NCBI RefSeq assembly: GCF_023349125.1
Contig: NZ_JAKIKT010000002.1
Coordinates: 248,001 to 312,000, forward strand
Reading direction: 5' to 3'
DNA: 64,000 nucleotides
DNA from: Shewanella corallii
GTDB lineage: Bacteria; Pseudomonadota; Gammaproteobacteria; Enterobacterales; Shewanellaceae
Below are positions 1-8,810 of the stretch, piece by piece. Each line of letters opens with the position of its first letter. Within the stretch, counting starts at the first letter, position 1. The notes beneath the pieces are model-generated. The model made no database searches. It was not told the DNA's origin and saw nothing but the letters and a program-made list of their open reading frames with translations. The translations under genes were made by a program, and so were the position numbers.

Positions 1-449
1 AAGAAGGCGTGACAGGGTGCCAGGGCCATCTTATCCAACTCAGCCACGTTCCATGCTGACACTATCAAACGGCGGGAATCTGGTTGAGTCTTGATCTGTT
101 CGATAATCTGGCTGATCTGATCAATGCTGTCACCGGATTGGGTTGGCCAGCTGCGCCATTGAGCACCATACACAGGGCCAAGGTCGCCATTTTCATCTGC
201 CCACTCATCCCAGATTGATACCTTGTTGTCATGCAGGTATTTCACATTGGTATCGCCGTTCAGAAACCACAACAGCTCATGAATAATAGAACGCAAATGA
301 CACTTCTTGGTGGTAACCAAGGGAAACCCCTTGTTCAGGTCAAAACGCATCTGATAACCGAAAACGGAACGGGTTCCGGTACCGGTTCGGTCAGACTTGT
401 CTGTGCCTTTGTCCAGAATATGCTGCATTAAATCAAGATACTGTTGCAT
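1..449 (-). CDS. thyA: Thymidylate synthase, 3' part cut by window edge
   Basis: Methylates dUMP to dTMP with methylene-tetrahydrofolate, the last step of de novo thymidylate synthesis in the cytosol. The reverse-strand reading begins [30 protein letters not shown] and continues through [23 protein letters not shown] and VYGAQWRSW. These are the ThyA folate/dUMP arginine loop and the conserved Trp region. The last visible residues, LAPCHAFF, hold the catalytic Cys (the PCH motif). About 149 of the usual ~264-283 residues lie in the window; the rest is off the left edge. The ATG shares one base with the lgt stop (TAATG), so the two genes are translationally coupled, as in many gammaproteobacteria. 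Confidence 0.95.
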   Translation of the reverse strand, partial: MQQYLDLMQHILDKGTDKSDRTGTGTRSVFGYQMRFDLNKGFPLVTTKKCHLRSIIHELLWFLNGDTNVKYLHDNKVSIWDEWADENGDLGPVYGAQWRSWPTQSGDSIDQISQIIEQIKTQPDSRRLIVSAWNVAELDKMALAPCHAF

Positions 450-1255
450 TACTTCGCGTCCTGTTTACGGAAAATCAAATACAAACCAAACACAATCATA
501 GGGATAGACAGGATCTGTCCCATGGTCATAAATCCAAAATAGAATCCCAGCTGGGAGTCAGGCTGTCGCACGGTTTCCACAACACAACGGAAAATACCAT
601 AGCCCAAAAGGAACATGCCTGAAATCGCCCCAGTCTGACGAGGCTTACGGCTGAAGAAATAAAGCAGCAGGAACAAGGCCACACCTTCAAGCGCAAACTG
701 GTACAGCTGAGAAGGATGACGCGGCAATGGCCCTCCGCCCGGGAATACCATGCCCCAGGGAACATCGGTTACACGGCCCCAAAGCTCGCCATTGATAAAG
801 TTACCGATACGGCCAGCACCCAGGCCTATTGGCACAACCGGGGCCACCATATCAGCCACCTGGAAAAAGCTTCTGCCCTGCTTACGGGCAATATAAAGCA
901 TGGCCAGGATCACCCCAATCAAACCACCGTGGAAGGACATGCCTCCCTGGGTAATCTGGAACAAATAGAAGGGGTTCGCCAGAAATAGATCAAAGTGATA
1001 GAAGATAACATAGCCAATACGCCCGCCAAGTATGACGCCGAGGAAAGCGTAAAACAGCAGGTCGGAAACCTGATCTCTGGTCCATACCCCCTTGGACCTG
1101 TCTGCATAGCGGTTAAGTAACCACATGGCGGCGACAAAGCCAACCAGGTACATAAAGCCATACCAACGTAACGCAGGTTCAAAAGTGTGCCCAAAAATCT
1201 CAAATGGCCCAAAAGACACCATAATCGGGTCAATTTGAGGGAAAGTTAACGCCAT
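449..1255 (-). CDS. lgt: Prolipoprotein diacylglyceryl transferase Lgt
   Basis: Inner-membrane enzyme that transfers diacylglycerol from phosphatidylglycerol to the lipobox Cys of prolipoproteins, the first step of lipoprotein maturation. It is 268 residues with about seven hydrophobic segments. Family motifs are visible: ALRWYG near the N-terminus, MSFHGGLIG carrying the essential His, the Lgt signature [22 protein letters not shown], and [16 protein letters not shown] near the C-terminus. The ATG lies 44 nt downstream of the TauE/SafE gene, and the stop overlaps the thyA start. It forms the promoter-distal part of the leftward run rppH-ptsP-tauE-lgt-thyA. Confidence 0.97.
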   Translation of the reverse strand: MALTFPQIDPIMVSFGPFEIFGHTFEPALRWYGFMYLVGFVAAMWLLNRYADRSKGVWTRDQVSDLLFYAFLGVILGGRIGYVIFYHFDLFLANPFYLFQITQGGMSFHGGLIGVILAMLYIARKQGRSFFQVADMVAPVVPIGLGAGRIGNFINGELWGRVTDVPWGMVFPGGGPLPRHPSQLYQFALEGVALFLLLYFFSRKPRQTGAISGMFLLGYGIFRCVVETVRQPDSQLGFYFGFMTMGQILSIPMIVFGLYLIFRKQDAK

Positions 1256-1299
1256 AATTTATCCATTCAGCCCCACAAAGGAGCAACAATATACCAAGA

Positions 1300-2100
1300 T
1301 CAGCCCAGAATTAACTTAATGCCGATCACCATCAATAAGCCTGCAAAAATCTTTTTCAATACTGGTGTTGGCCAGCTGGACGCGGCAGCAACCCCCAGAG
1401 GTGCCACCAATACGGATGAGGTGACAATTCCTGCCAGCGCTGGCAGATAGATATAACCCAGAGTTCCGGAAGGCAGCTCAGGAGTGTTCCACCCTGCGAC
1501 TATGTAACCCAATGTCCCTCCAGTGGCAATAATCAGGCCCATCATAGAGGACAGACCCACAGCAAAGCGCATCTGCATCCCCCAGTAACTGAGCAGTGGT
1601 ACCAGCAGCACGCCACCTCCTATACCCATCAGACCGGCTATCACGGCAATCACGATAGTGACAGGAAAAACCAACCCGTTGCCGGGTAGCCCTTCCCCCT
1701 GGCTGGGCTTTAAGGGAAATGCCATCTGCACGGCCATCAGGATGACAAATATTGCAAACGCTTGCTTGAGTTGCTCTGCCGGTATCAGCTCAGAAACAAA
1801 ACCTGACAACAGGGCACCCAGCAAAATGCCGGGCACCAGGCGATAAAAAATCGGCCAACTGATATTTTGCCGTTTTTGATGGGCTCGAGCAGAAGAGAAA
1901 GAGGTTAGAATAATGGCTGCCAATGAAGTAGCAATGGCAACATGGGGGAGTTGAGAGCTATCTATACCAGCAGAAGGCAAGAGGTACATCAGTGCCGGCA
2001 CTATCATTAATCCACCGCCGATACCCAGCAAACCGGCGGCAAACCCCACCAGTCCCCCAAGCAACACGCACAGGGAAAAAATCCAAATGACAGTATCCAA
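1300..2100 (-). CDS. TauE/SafE family membrane transporter
   Basis: Integral membrane protein of 266 residues. It has the two-fold repeat of the TauE/SafE (sulfite exporter, formerly UPF0721) family: GFAAGLLGIGGGLMIVP near the N-terminus, mirrored by VIAGLMGIGGGVLLVPLLSYWG in the middle. About eight hydrophobic helices are evident. Family members export sulfite, sulfoacetate or related organosulfur anions; the substrate here is unknown. The start is TTG (complement of 2098-2100), supported by a strong GGGGGAG Shine-Dalgarno a few bases upstream. It sits between ptsP and lgt, a position I recall as conserved in Shewanella and relatives. Confidence 0.85.
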   Translation of the reverse strand: MDTVIWIFSLCVLLGGLVGFAAGLLGIGGGLMIVPALMYLLPSAGIDSSQLPHVAIATSLAAIILTSFSSARAHQKRQNISWPIFYRLVPGILLGALLSGFVSELIPAEQLKQAFAIFVILMAVQMAFPLKPSQGEGLPGNGLVFPVTIVIAVIAGLMGIGGGVLLVPLLSYWGMQMRFAVGLSSMMGLIIATGGTLGYIVAGWNTPELPSGTLGYIYLPALAGIVTSSVLVAPLGVAAASSWPTPVLKKIFAGLLMVIGIKLILG

Positions 2101-2164
2101 CTCTGCTCCCCCAAAATCGTCGGCAACATCCGACGGACGGCACGCTTTTACGGCCTGTTTTTAA

Positions 2165-4405
2165 TTAATGACTGACTGTATTGCCAAGACCCAGCGACAT
2201 CAGAAATTCCCTGACCACCTCGCGTACGTCCTGTCCTTCACTTTGTGACAAAGACTGGAGCAGTAAGTTCTGCAGCTCGGCACAGGATACACGACGTAAC
2301 AGGTAATTAATCATCGCCAGGTTTCCCTGGTTCATGCTTAGTCTGTCATATCCCATGGCAACCAGCAGTAAAGCGCCCATGGGTTCGCCCGCCAGCTCCC
2401 CACAAACACTCACATCCAAACCATATTTGTCACAGTCAATTCTGGCGCGTCGCAATGCCCGTAAAATACCCGGATGATATGCATCGAACAAACCTGAAAC
2501 TCTGGGATTATTGCGATCCACCGCCAACAGATATTGTGTCAGGTCATTACTGCCCACAGACACAAAATCCACTCGCTGGGCGACCTCTTCCAGCTGGAAA
2601 AGCAGTACCGGTACTTCCAGCATAATGCCGATTTTAGGGCGCAACGCCTGACTGCCATACTCCTGTTGCAGCTCTTCAAAGGCCTGTTCAAAGTAAGCCA
2701 GTGCCATATCAATTTCATCAATGCTGGACACCATGGGCAACAGGATAGACAGCTGAGCATGTTCAACCACGGAGGCGGTCATCATGGCTCTTAACTGAAT
2801 AAGAAAAAGTTCAGGGTGATCCAGCGAGAACCTGACGCCACGCCAACCAAGGGAGGGATTTTCCTCCTTAATGGGGAAATAAGGCAAAGGTTTATCGCCA
2901 CCGACATCCAGTGTACGCATCACCACAGGGCGTCCCGACGCAGCTTTGAGGACCTGACGATATACCTTCACCTGCGCGGATTCACTGGGAAACCTTTGCT
3001 CCAGCATAAAGGGGATTTCGCTGCGGTACAGGCCAATCCCGTCTGCCGCCTCAGCAAGCTGGTTTTCCACACCACTGAGCAATCCTGCGTTAATATAGAG
3101 ATGAATTCGTTTCTCATCCTGAGTCACAGCCGGCAAATGAAGTTCGCTGGCATACTCCCTCTGCTGCGCTTTTTCCGACGCTATAAGGCTGCGATACTCT
3201 TCTATGACGGAAGGGCCCGGTTCAACCAGCAACTGTCCTCGGTTGGCATTGATCACCATCAGGCGACCATCAAGCTGACGATTAAGCAGCTGCTCTACCC
3301 CGGTCAGGGCTGGCACTCCCAGGGCTCTGGCAACAATCGCGGCATGGGAGTTAACCCCGCCCAGCTCTGTTACGACCCCCGCCAATTTTTGTCTTGGAAA
3401 CTCAGCCAACAGGCCGGTATCTGCCTCCCTGGCCACCAAAATAACAGGCTCACCCGGGTGAAGTGTCACCTTACCCGGCTCGATCAGCTGCCTGAGCACC
3501 CTCTGGCCCAGCTCTTTGATATCACGGGAGCGCTCCTTCAGATAGTTATCATCCATCGCGCTGAACTGGGCAATATATTTGAGAGAAACCCGACTGACGG
3601 CGGACTCCGCCATCCAGCCTGCTCTCACCTCAGCCAGATACTCGCCCCCCAGGCTCTGTTCATCCAACAGCAGCAGCAAGGCTTCCATGATGTGGCTGAC
3701 TTCATCATCCTCACGCTCAAATCGCTGCAGCAACGCGTTGAGAGAGTCCCTGCTGCGCCCCAGAGCGTTATTAAGACGCTCCAGTTCAGCGTCGATATCT
3801 TTCGCCTTCAGCTCAGCCTGCTCAAGCGGGAGATCAGCCCCCAGCACCAGCGCATGAGCAATGGCGATACCACGGCTGGCACCGGTACCCTGATAAATCA
3901 CAGGCTGAGAACCGAGAGATTGATGGGAGACTTTCTGTTTCAGAGAGTGAATCGCCATTGCCAACTGAGCGGCCAGCGTCATCAAAAACGCTTCTTCACC
4001 TTCGCTGAATTGTCTGGCTTGATTCTGCTGAACGACAATAACGCCCAGCACCTGTTTTTGATAAATAATGGGTGCGGCAAGGAACGCCTGAAAGTGTTCT
4101 TCTGCCGCTTCTGGGAAAATTTTGAATCTGGGGTGAAGATGAGCTTTAGCCAGGTTAACCAGCTCTTCGCGCTGAGCTACCAGTCCAACCAAGCCTTCAG
4201 AGAGAGGCATTATAACTTTGCCGATGGCTTCTACCGCCAAACCATCGGTTGCACTCAAGATCAGTTGCTGCTCCTCAAGCAGATAAACTGAGCAGCACTG
4301 AGTCATCATCGCCTGTTTGGTACGCTGCACCAAAGAGGTCAAAGCCTCCTCCAGGCTTGATGACATTGCCACTGACTGGGTGATATCCCTGAGTGTCGTC
4401 AGCAC
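2165..4405 (-). CDS. ptsP: Phosphoenolpyruvate-protein phosphotransferase PtsP (EI-Ntr)
   Basis: First enzyme of the nitrogen-related phosphotransferase chain (EI-Ntr to NPr to EIIA-Ntr), a regulatory rather than sugar-transport PTS. It is 746 residues (E. coli about 748). An N-terminal GAF domain spans about residues 5-160 (GLVGLVAQ, AFLAAPIIYQKQVLGVIVVQQ). Then come the EI helical domain, the phospho-histidine domain with GGVNSHAAIVAR (active His354), and the C-terminal PEP-binding TIM barrel (LYRSEIPFM, RTLDVGGDKPLPY, VDFVSVGSNDLTQY, VCGELAGEP). The start MLTTLRDITQ aligns with the E. coli N-terminus. It lies 20 nt downstream of rppH, the classical gammaproteobacterial pair. In E. coli the GAF domain senses glutamine; that role is inferred here. 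Confidence 0.97.
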   Translation of the reverse strand: MLTTLRDITQSVAMSSSLEEALTSLVQRTKQAMMTQCCSVYLLEEQQLILSATDGLAVEAIGKVIMPLSEGLVGLVAQREELVNLAKAHLHPRFKIFPEAAEEHFQAFLAAPIIYQKQVLGVIVVQQNQARQFSEGEEAFLMTLAAQLAMAIHSLKQKVSHQSLGSQPVIYQGTGASRGIAIAHALVLGADLPLEQAELKAKDIDAELERLNNALGRSRDSLNALLQRFEREDDEVSHIMEALLLLLDEQSLGGEYLAEVRAGWMAESAVSRVSLKYIAQFSAMDDNYLKERSRDIKELGQRVLRQLIEPGKVTLHPGEPVILVAREADTGLLAEFPRQKLAGVVTELGGVNSHAAIVARALGVPALTGVEQLLNRQLDGRLMVINANRGQLLVEPGPSVIEEYRSLIASEKAQQREYASELHLPAVTQDEKRIHLYINAGLLSGVENQLAEAADGIGLYRSEIPFMLEQRFPSESAQVKVYRQVLKAASGRPVVMRTLDVGGDKPLPYFPIKEENPSLGWRGVRFSLDHPELFLIQLRAMMTASVVEHAQLSILLPMVSSIDEIDMALAYFEQAFEELQQEYGSQALRPKIGIMLEVPVLLFQLEEVAQRVDFVSVGSNDLTQYLLAVDRNNPRVSGLFDAYHPGILRALRRARIDCDKYGLDVSVCGELAGEPMGALLLVAMGYDRLSMNQGNLAMINYLLRRVSCAELQNLLLQSLSQSEGQDVREVVREFLMSLGLGNTVSH

Positions 4406-4425
4406 TGCATTTTATCCTCTTGGCT

Positions 4426-4944
4426 TCAGTTTCTGGTCCTGGACCGACGCCTCCCTGGCTCCCGCGTTTGAAAAGGCAGTGCAGTGGGGGCGAACTCCTT
4501 CATTACTCTTCTATATACATCACGCTTGAAAGACACCACCTGTCTGACCGGGTACCAATAACTTACCCAGCGCCAGTCATCAAACTCGGGATGACCGGAA
4601 GAATTCAGGTCGATGGCATTCTCATGGCTTTTCAGCTGCAATAAAAACCACTTCTGTTTCTGGCCAATGCATACAGGTTTGCTGTCCTGCCGGACGAGGC
4701 GCTTGGGCAGCCTGTATCTGAGCCAGGAGCGGGTTGAAGTCAGAATTTGTACATGCTCGGGTCTTAACCCGACCTCTTCATATAATTCCCGGTACATGGC
4801 CTGCTCAGCCGTTTCCCCTTCATCCACACCGCCCTGTGGAAATTGCCATGAATGTTGACCAAACCGTCTGGCCCACATTACTTGTCCAAATTTATTACAG
4901 ATTATGATGCCCACATTCGCGCGAAAACCGTCGCTGTCAATCAC
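4426..4944 (-). CDS. rppH: RNA pyrophosphohydrolase RppH
   Basis: Nudix hydrolase that removes pyrophosphate from 5'-triphosphorylated mRNA and so triggers RNase E-dependent decay. The start is called as GTG at 4944 ([14 protein letters not shown]). That gives 172 residues, a perfect GGAG Shine-Dalgarno 5 nt upstream, and the usual family N-terminus. An in-frame ATG five codons upstream (4959) would lengthen it but destroys that spacing. The Nudix box at about residues 38-60 reads [17 protein letters not shown] followed by YEEVGL. The conserved RLPKRLVRQ and [13 protein letters not shown] segments of RppH are also present. It is first in the leftward run with ptsP, and its promoter must lie in the AT-rich region shared with divergent mutH. 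Confidence 0.96.
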   Translation of the reverse strand: MIDSDGFRANVGIIICNKFGQVMWARRFGQHSWQFPQGGVDEGETAEQAMYRELYEEVGLRPEHVQILTSTRSWLRYRLPKRLVRQDSKPVCIGQKQKWFLLQLKSHENAIDLNSSGHPEFDDWRWVSYWYPVRQVVSFKRDVYRRVMKEFAPTALPFQTREPGRRRSRTRN

Positions 4945-5088
4945 ATGGACTCCAAACAAAAAACTTTCAATGAGTCGATTGTTTCACAAAGACGCATCCT
5001 CGGCAAACGTCTATTTTTAGTGATGTTTTGGATAAAGTTTAAGGTAAATCTCAAATTATCAACAGCAGCATGAAATTTGCTCTTGGGA

Positions 5089-5110
5089 TTATCCACAAAA
5101 TCTGTGGATA
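5089..5110. promoter_or_regulatory. Inverted pair of DnaA-box-like sites, copy 1
   Basis: Position 5089-5097 is a perfect DnaA-box consensus TTATCCACA on the + strand. 5103-5111 reads TGTGGATAT, a one-mismatch box on the - strand. Together TATCCACA / TGTGGATA form a perfect 8-bp inverted repeat with a 5-nt spacer (AAATC). That these bind DnaA is inference from the consensus. Confidence 0.5.
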
Positions 5111-5320
5111 TCTATGTTCGAAACTCGGTGAAACACCGCTGAAAGCCAGTAAAACCATAAAATGGGATTTTCGTCACCGCATCAAACAAATCACAACAAA
5201 ACCTTTAACTTCAGTCAATTAAGACTTAATCCAGAGAGTTCGCAGGCTCAAAAAAACACAACTGCGCAATTTTTAACCAGCAAGATAACCCTTAGCACTA
5301 TATGAGTAAATGTGCGCAGT

Positions 5321-5329
5321 TTATTCACA
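5321..5329 (+). promoter_or_regulatory. Single DnaA-box match TTATTCACA
   Basis: Exact match to the TTATNCACA consensus, lying between the two inverted pairs. A single 9-mer could occur by chance; its value comes from the cluster. Confidence 0.3.
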
Positions 5330-5425
5330 CTCCAATTCATCCACCTCTGAGTTTTATCATTTATAACGGTCATTTAGTGGATTGACTTTGTCAGAAAACT
5401 GCGGTTAAGCATTCTGAATCAAGAG

Positions 5426-5447
5426 TTATCCAAAAAATCTGTGGGTA
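5426..5447. promoter_or_regulatory. Inverted pair of DnaA-box-like sites, copy 2
   Basis: This 22-bp segment differs from 5089-5110 at only two positions (TTATCCAAA... and ...TGTGGGTA), with the same ATCTGTGG core and spacing. The repeated arrangement of two facing boxes argues for a functional protein-binding element, but each half-site here has one mismatch to the DnaA consensus. Confidence 0.4.
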
Positions 5448-5688
5448 AGTTTGTGAGGAAAACAGGGGAAAGCAGAGAGTAAGTTGAACAAACAAAACAA
5501 CACCATCTTGAAACTCAATTTATATCACTTTAAATCAATCACTTAATTGAGTATGTGGAAGTTAATAGATGGCACTGTCAGCCTGGTCATAAAACGCCCA
5601 ACACAATTCATTTGAAAACCGACACTTAAAACTTATCCAACACTGGTACACTAATCAGCTATTCCCCGGCTCATGACAGGACCTCAGT

Positions 5689-6357
5689 TTGACCACCCCG
5701 GCCCCTAAAGACTTAGATGAATTGATGCAGCGTGTAGATGATATGGCAGGCCTGACACTGGGGCAGTTGGCATCCCACCATGGTATCCCTGTACCTGAAA
5801 ATCTGCGCAGAGATAAAGGCTGGACCGGACAACTGATTGAAACTCATCTTGGTGCGACTGCGGGCTCCAAGCCGATGCAGGACTTTATTCATCTGGGCGT
5901 GGAGCTGAAAACCATTCCCCTGAGTCTCAGCGGTTCGCCACTGGAAACTACCTATGTATGTGTTGCGCCACTGATGAATATCCAGGGACTGTGTTGGCAA
6001 GACAGCTTGGTGAAACATAAGTTGCAGCGGGTACTCTGGGTACCCATTGAGGGTGACAGGCAGATCCCGGTCGCCCAGCGACGTATAGGCACAGGCATAC
6101 TCTGGGAGCCCAACGACGACGAAGAGCAATTGCTGAAACAGGACTGGGAAGAGATTATGGAGTTAATCGCGCTGGGGAAGGTAGAAAGCATCAGTGCCCG
6201 CCATGGCGATGTACTGCAACTTCGCCCCAAAGCTGCCAACAGTAAAGTCGTGACCGAAGCCATAGGTAAAGAGGGGAGAACCATTATGACTAACCCCAGA
6301 GGCTTCTATCTGAAGACAGGCTTTACCGCGTCGATATTGGCCCGCGCCTTTGGCTGA
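5689..6357 (+). CDS. mutH: DNA mismatch repair endonuclease MutH
   Basis: Nicks the unmethylated strand at hemimethylated GATC after MutS/MutL activation. It is 222 residues (E. coli 229). The catalytic D-x6-E-x-K triad is visible as D65, E72, K74 in [14 protein letters not shown]. The [34 protein letters not shown] and [14 protein letters not shown] blocks also match the family. The start is TTG at 5689, with AGGA about 8 nt upstream. The first in-frame ATG (5725) would delete part of the conserved N-terminal helix, so TTG is preferred. Presence of MutH implies Dam-directed mismatch repair. It is divergent from rppH. Confidence 0.95.
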   Translation: MTTPAPKDLDELMQRVDDMAGLTLGQLASHHGIPVPENLRRDKGWTGQLIETHLGATAGSKPMQDFIHLGVELKTIPLSLSGSPLETTYVCVAPLMNIQGLCWQDSLVKHKLQRVLWVPIEGDRQIPVAQRRIGTGILWEPNDDEEQLLKQDWEEIMELIALGKVESISARHGDVLQLRPKAANSKVVTEAIGKEGRTIMTNPRGFYLKTGFTASILARAFG

Positions 6358-6547
6358 CAAGGTGCTGAAAAATCGGCCTGATTTAGTGTTAATCTGATAA
6401 CCCGAAGAAATTAAACCGATTTTCTCAATAAACCGAATACCCGACCTGCTGAAACATTAACACAAGTCAGACCTTCTTTCGGGCACTTGATCTGGATCAC
6501 GAATGTGACTGGAAAAGATGCCTTGATATGAATACACTAGCGGCTCT

Positions 6548-7657
6548 TTGGAGCAGCATCATTCACAGAGTAATAATCAGTCAGTGAGAGCAAGTCGACA
6601 GGCCATAAAACTGGCGTTTGCAATTCTTGCATGGACAGCCGCTATGGCTGCCTTTGTATTTTTCCGTTACGCGCAAACTCCGGATCTGCCTCAATGGGCT
6701 GTTGGCTCTGCAGATCTGGCGACGCTTGCTATCTATATGGGTGTGATATTCGGCAGTCTGCACTGGCTATCCAACCTGATAGCAGATTTCAGCGCCATCA
6801 ACCGCCTCCCCTATCTGTTCTCCGTTATCTTCAAGGGCCTCTTCCTGTTGCTGGGTGCCACTACACTGGCGTATATGACTCAGTTCCTGAATATGTGGGC
6901 CATTGAAAACCACATGGCGACGCTTCGCCAGATGCTGACAGTCCATGTACTTTATACCCCTTCATTCCAGGCTTTGATCGTCTACCTGGTCGTCGTGCGG
7001 GTGAGTTTGGCCTTTATTGAGCAAATGAGTTTGCTGGTTGGTCCCAGAGTTCTGATTAATATCGGTATGGGCAAGTACCACAAGCCAAGGTATGAACAAC
7101 GCCTGTTCCTGTATCTGGATATGGTTTCTTCCACGGCCCACGCCGAAACATTGGGCGACTACCGCTTCAGCCGTTTAATCCAGGATAGCTTTAGCCTTCT
7201 GGCAGATACCGTCAACCGCAATGAGGCTGAAATCTATCGTTATATGGGTGACGCAGCGTTAATTCACTGGCCTTTGGAAGAGGGCGTGGTGCAGGACCGC
7301 TGCATGAACATCTATTTTGAGTTCAGCCAACAACTCAATTGGCAGCGGCAATATTTTGAAGAGCACTATGGTTTTGTGCCCAAGTTCAAAGCTGCCGCTC
7401 ATTGTGGTCAGGTTGTGGCAGCTGTCGTTGGGGTGCATAAACAGGAGATCAGCTTCTTCTCTGATGTGCTGAATACTCTGGCCAGATTGCAGGACCAATG
7501 TAACCCACTGGGCCAAAGTATGCTGCTGTCAGGCAACCTGGTAAACAGATTGGAAAACAGTGACTCAGCCTATGTCCTGCACGATTTGGGTCAGGTAAAA
7601 CTCAAAGGAAAGCAACATACCACTCAGGTATTTGGTGTTAGCCCAAGAGGCAGATGA
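6548..7657 (+). CDS. Membrane-anchored class III adenylate/guanylate cyclase
   Basis: Predicted to make cAMP (or cGMP) from the nucleoside triphosphate at the inner membrane. The N-terminal half has about four hydrophobic helices (residues ~19-40, 57-78, 92-113, 138-158). The C-terminal catalytic domain has the class III landmarks: metal Asp191 in YLDMVSST, Asp235 in YRYMGDAALIHW, and the D306-x2-N309-x3-R313 transition-state motif in FSDVLNTLARL. The start is uncertain: TTG at 6548, or GTG at 6584 at the edge of the first helix. Neither has a clear Shine-Dalgarno. It follows mutH by 190 bp and ends at the bidirectional terminator shared with oxyR. Confidence 0.85.
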   Translation: MEQHHSQSNNQSVRASRQAIKLAFAILAWTAAMAAFVFFRYAQTPDLPQWAVGSADLATLAIYMGVIFGSLHWLSNLIADFSAINRLPYLFSVIFKGLFLLLGATTLAYMTQFLNMWAIENHMATLRQMLTVHVLYTPSFQALIVYLVVVRVSLAFIEQMSLLVGPRVLINIGMGKYHKPRYEQRLFLYLDMVSSTAHAETLGDYRFSRLIQDSFSLLADTVNRNEAEIYRYMGDAALIHWPLEEGVVQDRCMNIYFEFSQQLNWQRQYFEEHYGFVPKFKAAAHCGQVVAAVVGVHKQEISFFSDVLNTLARLQDQCNPLGQSMLLSGNLVNRLENSDSAYVLHDLGQVKLKGKQHTTQVFGVSPRGR

Positions 7658-7690
7658 TCTCGCCAGAATCTCTGATAAATAGAAAAAGAA

Positions 7691-7713
7691 AAGCGGCTAT
7701 CATGCCGCTTTTT
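7691..7713. terminator. Bidirectional terminator between the cyclase and oxyR genes
   Basis: Stem AAGCGGC / GCCGCTT with loop TATCAT (7691-7710). TTTTT follows on the + strand, and a T-rich run (TTTTCTTTTTCT) follows on the - strand. The oxyR stop codon (complement of 7700-7702) sits in the loop. Confidence 0.75.
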
Positions 7714-8620
7714 GCTGTGCTTGACTCAAGAGTTTCTCTATCTCAAGTCCCAGATTCCTGAAGGTGGAAATCCGGCTGGTAGTTTGTCTCCACACCAGGC
7801 CTATGTCCCGATAAGGGGCCTCACCCGGCGGGTTAATCACTTCCAACTCGGTGTCATTCAGAATACCTGAGTCAATTGCCATCTGCGGCAGAAAAGTCGT
7901 ACCCAGTTTGCTGTTAACCATCTGCACCAGTGTATGCAAACTGGTAGCTGCAAAAGGGTTTACCTTGGCGCTGTCAGACAGCTGGCAAGCTGAAATTGCA
8001 TGGCCGGTAATACAGTGCTCACTTTGCAGCAGAAAGATGCTTTCATCGGGCAGTAGTTGATAATCGACAGGGTTATGGAAATCTGCCTGCAGATCCTTAT
8101 GAACTACCATTTTGAACGGATCAACTCCTACTTTCATCTTGTGGTATCCGCGGGTATCAACAGGCAAAGCCAGCAACAGCAGGTCCAACTCCCCCTTTCC
8201 CAGAGACTCGAGTAACCTGTCAGTAGTGTCCTCTTTTAACAACAGACTGAGTTGAGGGTAGGTTTGCTGACAGTGACGCACAACCCGACTGAGCAGGAAT
8301 GGCGCAATAGTGGGAATACAACCCAATCTTATCTCACCGGTCATAGGTTCGCCCTGATTACGAACCAGCTCAACCAAATCATCGACATCTGTCAGTAACT
8401 TTCTTGAACGCAGCACCACCTCTTCACCTATCGCGGTGAACATAAAAGATTTGTGGTCGCGCTCAATGAGTTGATGCCCCAGCTGCTCTTCCAGATTCTG
8501 GATACCACTGGACAGCGTCGACTGGCTGACATGACAAACCTTGGCAGCTCGGTTGAAGTTCTGTTCCTGGTGCAGATTGACCAGGTAAAACAGGTTTTTC
8601 AGGCTGGGTAAATGTTTCAT
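7700..8620 (-). CDS. oxyR: OxyR-type LysR hydrogen peroxide sensor
   Basis: LysR-family regulator of 306 residues. It has an N-terminal winged helix-turn-helix (NFNRAAKVCHVSQSTLSSGIQ, then LEEQLG) and a periplasmic-binding-like effector domain. OxyR is favoured over a generic LysR because two cysteines, C203 and C212 in EHCITGHAISAC, have the same spacing as the redox pair C199/C208 of E. coli OxyR. The GCIPTIAPFLL and ATSLHTLVQMV segments also match. It would activate catalase/peroxidase genes after disulfide formation. None of those targets is adjacent. Its neighbour is a stand-alone Hpt gene, as next to oxyR in Shewanella (recalled synteny). Confidence 0.85.
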   Translation of the reverse strand: MKHLPSLKNLFYLVNLHQEQNFNRAAKVCHVSQSTLSSGIQNLEEQLGHQLIERDHKSFMFTAIGEEVVLRSRKLLTDVDDLVELVRNQGEPMTGEIRLGCIPTIAPFLLSRVVRHCQQTYPQLSLLLKEDTTDRLLESLGKGELDLLLLALPVDTRGYHKMKVGVDPFKMVVHKDLQADFHNPVDYQLLPDESIFLLQSEHCITGHAISACQLSDSAKVNPFAATSLHTLVQMVNSKLGTTFLPQMAIDSGILNDTELEVINPPGEAPYRDIGLVWRQTTSRISTFRNLGLEIEKLLSQAQQKAA

Positions 8621-8763
8621 TTAATCGATTGCCTTTTTGCATTTGCACCTGATTTTCTAACTTTAAGCACTCTAGCACATTTCAATTGCTGAAAAAGCCA
8701 ATTCAGATCAAACCTGACAAAGGAATAGTCATTAGAAACTGCCGTCGTCACTTTTTACAGGCA

Positions 8764-8790
8764 TAAAAAAACGGCACCCTTAGGTACCGT
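8764..8790 (-). terminator. Rho-independent terminator of the Hpt gene
   Basis: Read leftward, ACGGTACC / GGTGCCGT (8771-8790, one internal mismatch, 4-nt loop) is followed by a run of T (8764-8770 complement), about 20 bp beyond the hpt stop. Confidence 0.7.
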
Positions 8791-8810
8791 TTATCTCTTG
8801 AGCCAAAGCG

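Larger units (their letters stand above)
4945..5688. other. Long non-coding divergent region rppH/mutH with DnaA-box-like sites
   Basis: About 740 bp without a credible gene, noticeably AT-rich compared with the flanks. It must hold the promoters of rppH (leftward) and mutH (rightward). It contains several TTATNCACA-like sequences, listed separately, and long A/T stretches. No tRNA, terminator or repeat family was recognised. Confidence 0.8.

Noticed and set aside
2816..4291. 491-codon open frame on the + strand
   Set aside because: Lies antisense to ptsP, whose 746-residue product is clearly conserved. The antisense translation has no recognisable domain; it is a codon-bias shadow.
5041..5688. 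Chromosomal origin of replication
   Set aside because: DnaA-box-like sites are present but none of the usual oriC neighbours (mioC, mnmG, dnaA, rpmH) are in the window, and there are too few strong boxes.
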